Counted from the stretch's first letter, positions 23,376 to 32,028 are shown. The stretch is DNA of 39,137 bases from Nonomuraea turkmeniaca (GCF_005889735.1 NZ_VCKY01000090.1:1-39137), one strand, 5' to 3'. The notes: generated by a model not told the origin, from the letters alone. Translations and numbers: made by a program.

Positions 23376-24259
23376 GACGTGACCTCCAAGGCAGCGTCGA
23401 CGACTTCGGATACCTCGATCTTCAGCAGGCCGGGATCGACCCGCTGGCCGTGCGGATCCCCGCAGCGCCCTGCCCACAGCGCCACGTGGCGCCAGCCGGG
23501 CGGCGGGCCCCACAACGCCGGCGAGACCGGCCCGAACAACACCACCGACGGCACGCAGAACGCCGTCGCCAGGTGTGCGACGCCGGTGTCGCCGCAGACC
23601 ACCAGCTTGGCCCGGCTGACCAGGTCGATCAGGTCGGCCAGGCACGTGTGCCCGGCCAGCATGCGCTCGGGCGGCAGCCCGGCCAACTCGGCGACCTTCC
23701 TGGCGATGGGCACTTCCTCAGCGTTGCCGGTGACGACCACGTCGTCCAGGGCCGCGGCGACCTGGGCGAACCGATCGGGCGGCCAGCGCCGCGCCGGATA
23801 GGCGGCCCCCGGGTGCACGATCGCCGGGCCCGTGCGGTCGGAGATCCCCAGCGTCAGGTCCGTGGGATCGGCCGGGATGCCGTGCCACTCCAGCAGCCCG
23901 CACCAGCGCCGCACCTCGTGCACGCCGTTCTGCCACGGCGGTCCTGTGCCGAAGCTGATCAGCCGCCCCGGCTCGGTGTTCTTCAGCGCGTCGATGCTCT
24001 GCGGGCCCTTGCCATGCAGGTTGACCGCGATGTCCGGCCGGTCGAACTGCGCGGTGTCCATCGGGATCGGGCCCGGCCCGGAGACGTCCACCTGGTCGTC
24101 CACCGCGCCGATCAGCGGGAGCAGCGCCTCGAGCGGCCGCGGCGCGGCGAGGGTGATCCGGTGCCGGGGGAACGCCTGGCGCAGGGCCCGCAGCGCGGGC
24201 ACGGCCGTGAGCAGGTCGCCGAGGCCGAGCCCGCGCAGCGCCAAGAGCTCTAGGGCCAT
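23372..24259 (-). CDS. glycosyltransferase family 9 (heptosyltransferase-like)
   Basis: A 295-residue GT-B enzyme of family 9, the ADP-heptose:LPS heptosyltransferase family. Signatures are ALRGLGLGDLLTAVPALRAL at the N-terminus (the acceptor-side glycine loop), AIVHPGAAYPARRWP near residue 150, and VVCGDTGVAHLATAFCVPSVVLFGP in the C-terminal donor domain (GDTG-AHLA). An actinomycete has no LPS core, so the acceptor must be another glycan. Start ATG 24259 overlaps the preceding SDR by ten bases. Co-occurrence with HldE and GmhA in the same operon supports ADP-heptose as donor. Confidence 0.9.
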   Translation of the reverse strand: MALELLALRGLGLGDLLTAVPALRALRQAFPRHRITLAAPRPLEALLPLIGAVDDQVDVSGPGPIPMDTAQFDRPDIAVNLHGKGPQSIDALKNTEPGRLISFGTGPPWQNGVHEVRRWCGLLEWHGIPADPTDLTLGISDRTGPAIVHPGAAYPARRWPPDRFAQVAAALDDVVVTGNAEEVPIARKVAELAGLPPERMLAGHTCLADLIDLVSRAKLVVCGDTGVAHLATAFCVPSVVLFGPVSPALWGPPPGWRHVALWAGRCGDPHGQRVDPGLLKIEVSEVVDAALEVTS

Positions 24260-24924
24260 GACGTCTCCGTCGAGGGGCAGACGACGAGCTCTCTCACCTC
24301 ACACCCGGCCGGCTGCCGCAGTGCGAACACCACGGTCTGCGCGACGTCGGCCGGATCGTTCAGCCCGGCCTCGGGGCCTGGTTTGTACTGTTCCGGCCGT
24401 CCGTCGAAGAAGCCGGTCCGCATGCCGCCCGGGATCAGCAGCGTCACCCCTACCTCGCCCCGCAGCTCGACCGCCAGCGCCCGGGTGAGGCCGACGACGC
24501 CGAACTTCGACGCCGAGTACGCCGACGCGTCGCTGAGCGGCCGCAGCCCCAGCGTCGAGGCGCAGGTGACGACCTTGCCGCGGGTGTGCTTCAGGTACGG
24601 CAGCGCGGCCCGCACGACGGACGCGGTGCCGAGCAGGTTCACCTTGACGACCCGCTCCCAGTCGTCGGCCGGCACGTCCTCCAGCCGGCCGCACGCGTCG
24701 ATGCCCGCGGCCGTCACCACGCCGTCCAGGCCGCCGGCCCGCTCGGCCAGCTCGCGTACCGCCCGCTCGGCCTCGCCGCGGTCGGCCAGGTCGGCGGTGA
24801 CGTGATCGAAACGCTGGTCCGGCTCCCGCACGTCGACGACCAGCGCCCGCCAGCCCTCCTTCTCGACGGCCTCGGCGGTGGCCAGACCGAGCCCGGAGGC
24901 TCCCCCGGTAATCAAGATGTTCAC
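24250..24924 (-). CDS. classical short-chain dehydrogenase/reductase
   Basis: A 224-residue SDR with TGGASGLGLATAEAV at the N-terminus, TAAGIDACGR as the NAG-type motif, and catalytic serine in TCASTLGL with Y-SASK (AYSASKFG). It resembles generic NAD(P)-dependent oxidoreductases more than HldD, which is an extended SDR, so it probably oxidises or reduces a hydroxyl or keto group on a sugar or lipid in the pathway. GTG at 24924 overlaps the hldE stop as GTGA and has GGGAGAT just upstream. Placement between hldE and a GT9 gene ties it to heptose chemistry. Confidence 0.87.
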   Translation of the reverse strand: MNILITGGASGLGLATAEAVEKEGWRALVVDVREPDQRFDHVTADLADRGEAERAVRELAERAGGLDGVVTAAGIDACGRLEDVPADDWERVVKVNLLGTASVVRAALPYLKHTRGKVVTCASTLGLRPLSDASAYSASKFGVVGLTRALAVELRGEVGVTLLIPGGMRTGFFDGRPEQYKPGPEAGLNDPADVAQTVVFALRQPAGCEVRELVVCPSTETSWP

Positions 24925-26324
24925 TGGATCTCCCTGATCAGATTGGTTGTCGAACGTCCCGGCAGGGTGCTCAGCACGACGATCTCCGCGCTGAGCCGGG
25001 CCAGGACCTCGGATTCGGGCAGGACCTCCCCCTCGTAGTCGCCGCCCTTCACCCACACGTCGGGGCGCAGCAGCTCGATGGCGCGGGCCGGGGTGTCCTC
25101 CTCGAACACCAGCACGGCGTCCACGCAGCCGAGCGCTCTGAGCACCTCGACCCGGTCGCGCACGTCCACGATGGGCCGGTCGGGGCCCTTCAGCCGACGC
25201 ACGGAGTCGTCGGAGTTGACGCAGACGACGAGCGCGTCGCCCAGCGCCCTGGCCCGCCGCAGCAGGCTCACGTGGCCCGCGTGCAACAGGTCGAAGCAGC
25301 CGCCTGTGGCGATCAGCCGCCCGCCGTTGGCGCGGGTGAACTCGGCCACCTCCAGCGCCGTGCGCGGCCGGTCGCCGAGCCGCTGCTCGTGGTCCTGCGA
25401 TGGATCCGCAGGGTAGCGAGGACATCCGTCACCGGCCCCCGAGCGGAGATCGGCGATGGGACGCCGCACGGAGGCGGCGCCGCCGCGTTCCACGAACCGC
25501 GACGCCTCGCCGACGCCGATCGCCACCGCGTCCGCCGTGCCGGCGCCGTCGCGCAGCGCCAGGGCCGCGGCGCCGGCCAGCCGGTCGCCCGCGCCGCACG
25601 CGTCCTGGCCGCCGGCCTGCACCGGAGGCGGCACCCGGGTGAGCGGGCCGCCCTCGAGGGCCAGCGCGGCCCCGCGCGCGCCCGTCGTGACGGCCACCGC
25701 CCTGGCGCGCAGCTCCCGCACCAGCCGGCGGGCGGCCTGGTCGGGGCCGCGGTAGGCGGACGGGCACAACATCCGCGCCTCGGCCTCGCTCGGCGTCAGC
25801 AGCGCGCAGCCGGGCATCGGCTGCTCGCCTCGCGGGTGCGGGTCCCACACGACCGGCACGTCGGTCTCGCACAGCAGCTCGCGGGCCATCTTGGCGACGC
25901 CTCTGCCGTAGTCGGACACCAGCACCGCGCCGGCCCGGGCGATCGCCTCGGCGGCCGCCTCGCTGGGGGCGTACCTGGCGGTGCCGTCGCCGGTGTCCAG
26001 CCTGACCAGCGTCTGACCGCTGGCTCTGACCCTGGTCTTGCGTACGGTGCCGCCGCGCAGCGGCAGCCGTACCAGGTCGAGCTCCTCCGACAGCAGCCCC
26101 CACAGGCGATGCCCGTCGGGGTCGTCGCCGATCGCGGTGATCAGCACGACGTCGGCGCCGTCGCGGGCGGCCAGCAGCGCGGCCAGCCCGGCGCCGCCGG
26201 GGCGCGCCTGCTCGGCGAAGACGTCCACCACCGGCACGGGCGCGTCCGGGCACAGCCGTTCGGCCTCGCCCTCGACGTCCACGTCGAGCAGCGTGTCCCC
26301 GAGCACCACGAGCGGACCCGTCAT
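24921..26324 (-). CDS. hldE: bifunctional heptose-7-phosphate kinase / heptose-1-phosphate adenylyltransferase HldE
   Basis: A 467-residue fusion, close to the size of Gram-negative HldE. Residues about 1-310 are a PfkB/ribokinase-type kinase (PGGAG near 45, DACGAGD near 243 with the catalytic aspartate). Residues about 330-467 are a cytidylyltransferase-like domain with FDLLHAGHVSLL (HxGH), CVNSDDSVRRLKGPDRPI and VWVKGGDYEGE, all characteristic. It converts D-glycero-D-manno-heptose 7-phosphate to the 1,7-bisphosphate and, after GmhB, heptose 1-phosphate to ADP-heptose. Two kinase motifs deviate from the usual GGAANV and GAGDT. ATG at 26324 is used; GTG at 26345 is possible. Confidence 0.92.
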   Translation of the reverse strand: MTGPLVVLGDTLLDVDVEGEAERLCPDAPVPVVDVFAEQARPGGAGLAALLAARDGADVVLITAIGDDPDGHRLWGLLSEELDLVRLPLRGGTVRKTRVRASGQTLVRLDTGDGTARYAPSEAAAEAIARAGAVLVSDYGRGVAKMARELLCETDVPVVWDPHPRGEQPMPGCALLTPSEAEARMLCPSAYRGPDQAARRLVRELRARAVAVTTGARGAALALEGGPLTRVPPPVQAGGQDACGAGDRLAGAAALALRDGAGTADAVAIGVGEASRFVERGGAASVRRPIADLRSGAGDGCPRYPADPSQDHEQRLGDRPRTALEVAEFTRANGGRLIATGGCFDLLHAGHVSLLRRARALGDALVVCVNSDDSVRRLKGPDRPIVDVRDRVEVLRALGCVDAVLVFEEDTPARAIELLRPDVWVKGGDYEGEVLPESEVLARLSAEIVVLSTLPGRSTTNLIREIQ

Positions 26325-26410
26325 GGCCTTGGGTGCGCTGGTCACGGCGTCTGATCGCCGGGCTGCGCCCGGAAGGCAACGATGGATGTCCTCACTCCGT
26401 CGCGGATCCG

Positions 26411-26959
26411 TCACAGCGCCTCCTCCACCGCGTCGCAGAGCAAGTGGATCAGCGCGAGATGCACCTCCTGCACGGTGGCCGTCTCCTTCGCGGGCACGGC
26501 CACCGCGTCGTCGCACAGCCCGGCCAGCGGGTTGGGCGCCGGCCCGGTCATGGCCCAGGCGAGGATCCCGCCGTCCTGCGCCGCCCGGGCGGCGGCCAGC
26601 ACGTTGGAGCTGGCACCGCTGGTGGACAGGCACAGCAGAATGTCGCCGGGCCGGCCGTGCGCGCGCACCTGGCGGGCGTAGACCTCCTCGGCGCCGAAGT
26701 CGTTGGCGATTGCCGTCAGGGACGAGCCGTCGGCGTGCAGCGGGATCGCCGCGTACGGCTGCCGGTCGTCCCTGAACCGGCCGACCAGCTCGGCCGTCAG
26801 GTGTTGCGCCTCGGCCGCGGAGCCGCCGTTGCCGCAGGCCAGCAGCCGGCCGCCGGAGGCCAGCACGCCGGCCAGCTTCGCGCCCCACGCGCGGACCCCC
26901 GCCGCCTGGCCGTCGACCTTCTCCAGCGTGGTCCAGAGCTTTTCCAGATGAGTGTCCAC
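26411..26959 (-). CDS. gmhA: sedoheptulose-7-phosphate isomerase GmhA
   Basis: A 182-residue SIS-domain isomerase converting sedoheptulose 7-phosphate to D-glycero-D-manno-heptose 7-phosphate, the entry step of heptose synthesis. Key family blocks are LLACGNGGSAAEAQHLTAEL (phosphate loop, with zinc-ligand H and E), LLCLSTSGASSNVL, and VQEVHLALIHLLCD (conserved Q and H). GTG at 26959, with a run of six G about six bases upstream, fits the N-terminus; the preceding GT gene ends two bases before it. An 86-base gap to hldE is the largest within the operon. Confidence 0.94.
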   Translation of the reverse strand: MDTHLEKLWTTLEKVDGQAAGVRAWGAKLAGVLASGGRLLACGNGGSAAEAQHLTAELVGRFRDDRQPYAAIPLHADGSSLTAIANDFGAEEVYARQVRAHGRPGDILLCLSTSGASSNVLAAARAAQDGGILAWAMTGPAPNPLAGLCDDAVAVPAKETATVQEVHLALIHLLCDAVEEAL

Positions 26960-26961
26960 GA

Positions 26962-28149
26962 TCAACCCCCCAAGGCCGCCAGGCCGCACAGCTTGCCGTC
27001 GATGACCTGCGTGTACACGGCCTCGGTCCGCTCGGCCACGTGCGGCCAGGCGTACCTCTCGCGGACCCGCCTGGCCCCCGCCGCGCCGAGCCTGGCCCGC
27101 TTGTCCGGGTCGCCGAGCACGTCCTTCAGCGCTCTGGCCAGCGCGCGCGGGCGGCGCGGCGGCACCAGCACGCCGCAGCCGGCGACCGTGTCCAGGTGCC
27201 CGCCGACCGCGGACGCCACGACGGGGACGCCGCACGCCATCGCCTCGACCGGGACCATGCCGAACGGCTCGTACCACGGCACCGTCACCACCACGTCGGC
27301 CGAGCGCATCAGCGCCGGCACCCGCGCGCGTGGCACGCTGCCGATCACGTGCACCCGGTCCTCGAGGCCGTACGCGGCGGCCAGCTCGCGCAGCCTGACG
27401 GCCTCCTCGTCGTCGGGGCTGCCGCCGGCGATCACCAGGTCGGCGCCGGGCAGCTGGCGCAGCGCCGCGATGACCGTGTCCACGCCCTTGCGCGGCACCA
27501 TCCGGCCGATGCACAGAACCGTCTGGCCCGCCGGGCGCGGTGCCACGGGCCCGTCCGGGCAGAACGCCGTCAGGTCCACCCCGCACGGCACGACGACGAC
27601 CCGCCGCTCCGGCACGCCCATCGCGCACAGCTCGCCCACCTCGTCACTGCAGGTGGCGAGCACCGCGTCGGCCCGCTTGCCGATCTCGCGCTCGGTGTCG
27701 ATCCGGTGCGGGGGACTGGTGTCCGCCTCGCCCTGCCAGCGCCGCTTGACGGTGCCCAGCGCGTGGAACGTCTGCACCACGGGGATGCCGTCGGCGGCCT
27801 GCAGCGCCGCCTGCCCGCTCATCCAGAAGTGCGCGTGCACCACGTCCGGCGGGTCGATCGCCCAGTGGTCGGCGAGGCGGTCGGTGAACTCCGGCATGTA
27901 CGGCGGCAGCTCGTCCTTCGGCACCGGCACCGGGGGGCCGGCGGGTACGTACTCGACCGTGACGCCGGGCGCCAGTGGCACCGACGCCGGCTGCGACGTC
28001 GACGTGCGCCGGGTGTGGACCGTGATCGTGTGCCCGCGCTCGGCCAGCGCGACGGCCAGCGCGGCGACGTGCACGTTCTGGCCGCCCGCGTCGACGCCGC
28101 CGATCGCGGCCAGCGGGTCCGCGTGCTCGGAGATGAGATCGACCTTCAC
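26962..28149 (-). CDS. glycosyltransferase family 4-like (GT-B, retaining)
   Basis: A 395-residue GT-B enzyme. The N-terminal acceptor domain begins KVDLISEHADPLAAIGGVDAGGQNVHV, resembling sucrose-phosphate-synthase-like and actinobacterial GT4 enzymes. The donor domain has LCIGRMVPRKGVD near residue 220 and the retaining-GT motif EPFGMVPVEAMACGVPVVAS near 310 (E-x7-E). Substrate is not readable. ATG at 28149 overlaps the upstream GT9 stop as ATGA. The operon context suggests that it adds one hexose or heptose unit to a surface glycan. Confidence 0.92.
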   Translation of the reverse strand: MKVDLISEHADPLAAIGGVDAGGQNVHVAALAVALAERGHTITVHTRRTSTSQPASVPLAPGVTVEYVPAGPPVPVPKDELPPYMPEFTDRLADHWAIDPPDVVHAHFWMSGQAALQAADGIPVVQTFHALGTVKRRWQGEADTSPPHRIDTEREIGKRADAVLATCSDEVGELCAMGVPERRVVVVPCGVDLTAFCPDGPVAPRPAGQTVLCIGRMVPRKGVDTVIAALRQLPGADLVIAGGSPDDEEAVRLRELAAAYGLEDRVHVIGSVPRARVPALMRSADVVVTVPWYEPFGMVPVEAMACGVPVVASAVGGHLDTVAGCGVLVPPRRPRALARALKDVLGDPDKRARLGAAGARRVRERYAWPHVAERTEAVYTQVIDGKLCGLAALGG

Positions 28150-29384
28150 TGAGTCAACTCCCTCACTGCCTTGACCACCTGCTCACTTGTCACCTGGGAC
28201 AGGCACGGGTGTCCGGGGACCGGGCAGGTGCGGGCCCTGCTGTTCCCGCAGGGCGCCTGCTGGTCGCCGAGCAGCACCACGGGGACCCCGTACGGGGCCC
28301 ACCGCGCCGCCGGGACGACGGGGGCGAACAGGCTCACGACCGGCGTGCCGACCGCCGCGGCCAGGTGCGCGGGGCCGGTGTTGCCGGCCACGAGCACGCC
28401 GGCGCCTGCCAGCACGGCGGCCAGTTCGGCGAACGTGGTCGCGCCGCCGAGGTCGGCCGCGTCGTCGCCGGCCACGTAGGCGGTGAGGTCACGTTCTGTG
28501 CCGGTCACGACGACTCGGTGCCCGTCCTCCGCCAGCCCGCGAACGGCCTGCCGATGCCTCTCGGCCGGCCAGGTCCGCGCGGGTGCCGACGTCCCCGGAT
28601 GCACCACGACGTACGCGCCTGTGTCGGTGCCGCCATTGGCACCGGTGTTGGCGCCTCTGTTGGCGCCTTTGTTGGCACTTCTGCCGGCATCGGCGCCGAC
28701 ACTGAGCAAATGCCCCGTAAATTTGTCTATATCCGGCAATGGCCGCTGAACTGCGAGTTTGCCGTCATCGCCCGGCGGCAGCTCGAACCCCGCCGCCCGC
28801 GCCACGGCCAGCGCCCGCTCGGCCTCGGGCACGTCGACGCTCTCGTCCACGACATGGCGGACGTCGAGCAGCGAGCCCGGGTAGTCGTTGCTGATCGCGG
28901 TGATCCTGCGCACGCTGGCCAGCCTGAGCAGCAGCGCCAGCGGCAGCGCCGACTGGTGGAACGAGGTGAGGATCACCGCCTCGTCGATGCCGTGCAGCCG
29001 CCCGACCAGGTCGGCGACCTGCGCCTTGCCGACGGGCGGGGGAGTGTGGTCGATCCACGGGGCCTGCCACTCCACGACGCGGTCCACGCCGGGCAGCAAC
29101 TCGGCGGCCGCCCTCCCGTTGGGGCCGGCCAGGAAGACGACCTCGTCGGCCTGCGTGCGCACCGCCCGGACGGCGGGCCCGGTCAGCAGCACGTCCCCGG
29201 CGTCGTCGAGCCGCGCCACCAGCACGCGTCCCCGCCCGCCGGCGCTCTTGGCGGCGGCCCGTTCGGTCTTCTCGGCCCTCGCCCTCGTGGGCGTGACCTT
29301 GGCGGCGGCGCCGCACGTCGCGGCGCCCGCCGTCGCGCACGGGCCCGCACCGTACAGCACCGCTCCCCGCATGCGAGCGCTCAT
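28146..29384 (-). CDS. second glycosyltransferase family 9 enzyme, with a repeat-encoded linker
   Basis: A 412-residue GT9 protein. After a poorly conserved basic N-terminus of about 55 residues comes VLVARLDDAGDVLLTGPAVRAV, the family's start motif. HPGTSAPARTWPAE begins the donor domain, and VLVAGNTGPAHLAAAVGTPVVSLFAPVV is the conserved donor loop. Near residues 232-255 a GAN-rich low-complexity insertion (KGANRGANTGANGG) joins the two domains. The C-terminal RARTCPVPGHPCL with its cysteines is often seen in actinobacterial GT9 proteins. ATG at 29384 is supported by GGAGGG seven bases upstream and by an ATGA overlap with the GT2 gene. Confidence 0.88.
   Translation of the reverse strand: MSARMRGAVLYGAGPCATAGAATCGAAAKVTPTRARAEKTERAAAKSAGGRGRVLVARLDDAGDVLLTGPAVRAVRTQADEVVFLAGPNGRAAAELLPGVDRVVEWQAPWIDHTPPPVGKAQVADLVGRLHGIDEAVILTSFHQSALPLALLLRLASVRRITAISNDYPGSLLDVRHVVDESVDVPEAERALAVARAAGFELPPGDDGKLAVQRPLPDIDKFTGHLLSVGADAGRSANKGANRGANTGANGGTDTGAYVVVHPGTSAPARTWPAERHRQAVRGLAEDGHRVVVTGTERDLTAYVAGDDAADLGGATTFAELAAVLAGAGVLVAGNTGPAHLAAAVGTPVVSLFAPVVPAARWAPYGVPVVLLGDQQAPCGNSRARTCPVPGHPCLSQVTSEQVVKAVRELTQ
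28621..28692. repeat. degenerate 12-bp minisatellite inside the GT9 gene
   Basis: About six 12-base units, best copies GTGTTGGCGCCT, CTGTTGGCGCCT and TTGTTGGCACTT, encode the GAN-type four-residue repeats of the interdomain linker. Unit length keeps the reading frame, so copy number could vary without breaking the enzyme. Confidence 0.7.
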
Positions 29385-30388
29385 CGCCGCACCCTCCATT
29401 CCCCCCGCAGCCGGTGCGCGCACGCGACCGGCGGGATCACCAGGCTGGTGACGACCATCCGCCACACCTCATCGGGGGTACGCGGCCCGGGCGTGATCCG
29501 CCGCCACGCGAACTCCGCCGTCAACCCGGCCCATACGAGCCCGGCCAGGACGGCGGCGCGTCGCGTCGCCGGGAGAGTCCGGCGGGCGCTCAAGGCCGCG
29601 AGGGTCAGGGCCGCGAGTCCGGCCGCCGTGGTCACCGCGTGCGTCCGCAGCCGCCCGCGCCCGCCGCCGACGGCCGCACGCCATCCCCGGCCGTGCACGC
29701 GCCGCATCAGCGCGTCGTCGGCATTGCCGCGCTGGAAGCGCACGCTGGCCCAGAACCCGTCCTGGCGTACCGGATGCGCCGTCACCCGGTCGCCGCGCAC
29801 GAGCCGGTGGCCCGCCCGCGCGACCCGCAGCGCCAGGTCGGCGTCCTCCCGGTAGGCCCGGGGGAAACGTTCGTCGAACCCGCCGGCCGCCTCCAGCACC
29901 GACCGCCGGTAGGCCATGTCGGCCGTCACCCACAGCGCGTCCGCCAGTCCGGCGGTGTTGCGCTCGGCGTCGGTCGGCCGGCGGCCGGACGGCGGCGGCA
30001 CCACGATGCGCCCCTGGCTGCCCGCCACGTCCTCGGGCAGGTCCACCAGGTCTTTCCAGACGGCCGCGGCCCATCCGGGCTGGGGGATCACGTCGTCGTC
30101 GAGGAACACCACCCAGGGTGTCTCCGCGGCCCGCCACCCGGCGTTGCGTGCCGCGGCAGGACCCCGGCCTCCCGACCGGACGACTCGTACGTGCTCAAAA
30201 CGTGACAGGGCGGACAGCGTCACACCACGCTCCTTCGTGCGACTGCCACCGCCACGACGAAGCGTACCCGTCTGGTCGCGGTCCGTAACACGATCGTCCA
30301 CGACGATCACCGGCACCTCGGAGCCCACGGCGGCCAGCGTGTCGGCGAGCGTCGGCCGCCCGATGGTGGGGATCACGACGGTGATCAC
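29381..30388 (-). CDS. glycosyltransferase family 2
   Basis: A 335-residue GT-A enzyme. It starts ITVVIPTIGRPTLADTLAAV, followed by VIVVDDRVTD, GPAAARNAGWRAAETPW, and VFLDDDVIPQPGW (the DxD-type metal site). GGFDERFPRAYREDADLALRV supplies the later ED motif. The C-terminal 100 residues contain two hydrophobic segments (AVTTAAGLAALTLAAL, LAGLVWAGLTAEFAW) that may tether it to the membrane. GTG at 30388 overlaps the carbamoyltransferase stop as GTGA. It probably transfers a sugar from a nucleotide donor during assembly of the operon's glycan. Confidence 0.9.
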   Translation of the reverse strand: MITVVIPTIGRPTLADTLAAVGSEVPVIVVDDRVTDRDQTGTLRRGGGSRTKERGVTLSALSRFEHVRVVRSGGRGPAAARNAGWRAAETPWVVFLDDDVIPQPGWAAAVWKDLVDLPEDVAGSQGRIVVPPPSGRRPTDAERNTAGLADALWVTADMAYRRSVLEAAGGFDERFPRAYREDADLALRVARAGHRLVRGDRVTAHPVRQDGFWASVRFQRGNADDALMRRVHGRGWRAAVGGGRGRLRTHAVTTAAGLAALTLAALSARRTLPATRRAAVLAGLVWAGLTAEFAWRRITPGPRTPDEVWRMVVTSLVIPPVACAHRLRGEWRVRR

Positions 30389-32028
30389 GAGGCGAACACC
30401 TCGCCGCGCCGCACCACGTACGGCCCGAGCACGAGCACGTCCACCGGTGCGGACCCGAAGCATTCGAGCGCGTCCCGCGGGTCGTCCACCATCGGCCGTC
30501 CCGCGGTGTTCAGGCTCGTGTTGACGATCACCGGCAGCCCCGTGCGGGACTCGAACTCCGCCAGCACCCGCGCCATCAGCGGCTGGGCGGCGGGGGAGAC
30601 CGTCTGGATGCGCGCGGTCCCGTCCACGTGCACCACCGCGGGGATGCGCGCCGCCCAGTCCGGGTGCACGTCGTGCACGAACAGCATGTACGGCGACGGC
30701 ACGGGCCCCCGCCCGAAGATCTGGGCCGCCCGCGACTCCAGCACCATCGGCGCGATCGGCCGGAACTGCTCGCGCCCCTTGACGTCGTTGAGCCGCTCGG
30801 TGTTGCGCGCGTGCCCGGGATGGGCAAGCAGCGACCGGTGCCCGAGCGCCCGCGGCCCGTACTCGGCCCGCCCCTGGAACCAGGCCACGATCTTGTCGGC
30901 GGCCAGCTCGGCGGCCACCGCCGCGGCCAGGTCCGCGGGCCGGGTGTGCGGCACGCGGGCCACGTCCAGCCACGCGCCCAGCTCCTCGTCGGTGAAGCCG
31001 CGACCCAGCGCCGCGGTCGGCATGGGGGCGGCCTGCTCGCCGTAGGCCTGCGCCAGGTGCAGCGCCCCGCCCAGCGCGGTCCCGGAGTCCCCGGCGGCGG
31101 GCTGCACCCACACCTCGTCGAACGGCCCTTCGTCCAGCAGCCGGGTGTTGGCCACGCAGTTCAGCGCGACGCCGCCGGCCAGCGCGAGCCGCCGCTCGCC
31201 GGTGCGCTCGTGCAGCCAGCGCACCAGCTCCATGAGCACCTCCTCCAGCCGGGCCTGCACGCTGGCGGCCAGGTCGGCGTGGTCGGAGGTCCAGGCGGCG
31301 CCCCTGGACAGGGCCTTGGCATAAACGTTCCAGTCGACCGGCTCGACGCGGAAGCCGCCGTCGCCGGTCGTGTAGATCACCTCGCGCAGCGCCTCCAGGT
31401 GGCGGGGCGTGCCGTAGGAGGCCATCGCCATCACCTTGTACTCGTCGCTGGAGCGCAGGAAGCCGAGATGCTCGGTGACGTCCTCGTACATGAGGCCGAG
31501 CGAGTGCGGCAGCTCCTGTGTGGCCAGCACCTCCAGCTCGCCGTCGCGGTAGCGGCCCGCCAGGTGGGAGACGTTCTCGCCACGGCCGTCGCACACCAGC
31601 ACCGCGCAGTCACGCCCCTGCGTCGACCACTGGGAGGCCAGCCCCGCCGAGGCGGCGTGCGCCACGTGATGCGGCACGTAGGAGACCTGGCCGGGGTCCA
31701 GTCCCGGCAGCGCGGTGGCCAGGAACAGCGGGGCGCGCACCGCGTACCTCGTGCGCAGGTCCTCCCAATCGCCATCCGGGCTCTGCCTCACCAGCCCGGG
31801 GTCGTACGAGTACGCCACCACGTCGATGTCCTCGGGGGAAAGACCCGCCTCGCGAAGGCACCAGGCGGCGGCCAGCTCGGGCAGTTCCCACGCCGAGAAC
31901 GCCAGCGGTCGCTTGCCGTGCTTGCGGCGGCTGAAGCGTTCCTCCTCCGCCGCGGCCACGATCTCCCCGTCGACGACCAGCGCCGCCGCCGGGTCGTGAA
32001 AGATCGCGTTGATGCCGAGAAATCGCAT
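30385..32028 (-). CDS. NodU/CmcH-family O-carbamoyltransferase
   Basis: A 547-residue carbamoyltransferase that would move a carbamoyl group from carbamoyl phosphate, via carbamoyl-adenylate, to a hydroxyl. The N-terminal Kae1-like domain begins MRFLGINAIFHDPAAALVVDG, with EEERFSRRKHGKRPL and metal ligands in YVPHHVAHAAS. The C-terminal domain has WFQGRAEYGPRALGHRSLL and VIVNTSLNTAGRPMV, all diagnostic. ATG at 32028 has GGGAGGAAA just upstream and is the first gene of the nine-gene operon. A sugar hydroxyl is the likely target, by analogy with carbamoylated heptose in Pseudomonas LPS and with NodU. Confidence 0.93.
   Translation of the reverse strand: MRFLGINAIFHDPAAALVVDGEIVAAAEEERFSRRKHGKRPLAFSAWELPELAAAWCLREAGLSPEDIDVVAYSYDPGLVRQSPDGDWEDLRTRYAVRAPLFLATALPGLDPGQVSYVPHHVAHAASAGLASQWSTQGRDCAVLVCDGRGENVSHLAGRYRDGELEVLATQELPHSLGLMYEDVTEHLGFLRSSDEYKVMAMASYGTPRHLEALREVIYTTGDGGFRVEPVDWNVYAKALSRGAAWTSDHADLAASVQARLEEVLMELVRWLHERTGERRLALAGGVALNCVANTRLLDEGPFDEVWVQPAAGDSGTALGGALHLAQAYGEQAAPMPTAALGRGFTDEELGAWLDVARVPHTRPADLAAAVAAELAADKIVAWFQGRAEYGPRALGHRSLLAHPGHARNTERLNDVKGREQFRPIAPMVLESRAAQIFGRGPVPSPYMLFVHDVHPDWAARIPAVVHVDGTARIQTVSPAAQPLMARVLAEFESRTGLPVIVNTSLNTAGRPMVDDPRDALECFGSAPVDVLVLGPYVVRRGEVFAS

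Noticed and set aside
24250..24924. Second FabG for fatty acid synthesis
   Set aside because: It has the classical SDR motifs but is embedded by overlapping codons in the heptose operon, so a fatty acid role is less likely.
29399..31594. Long minus-strand frame through the carbamoyltransferase joined to the GT2 gene
   Set aside because: The upstream part is a shadow of the carbamoyltransferase in another frame. The GT2 protein starts at the GTG at 30388.
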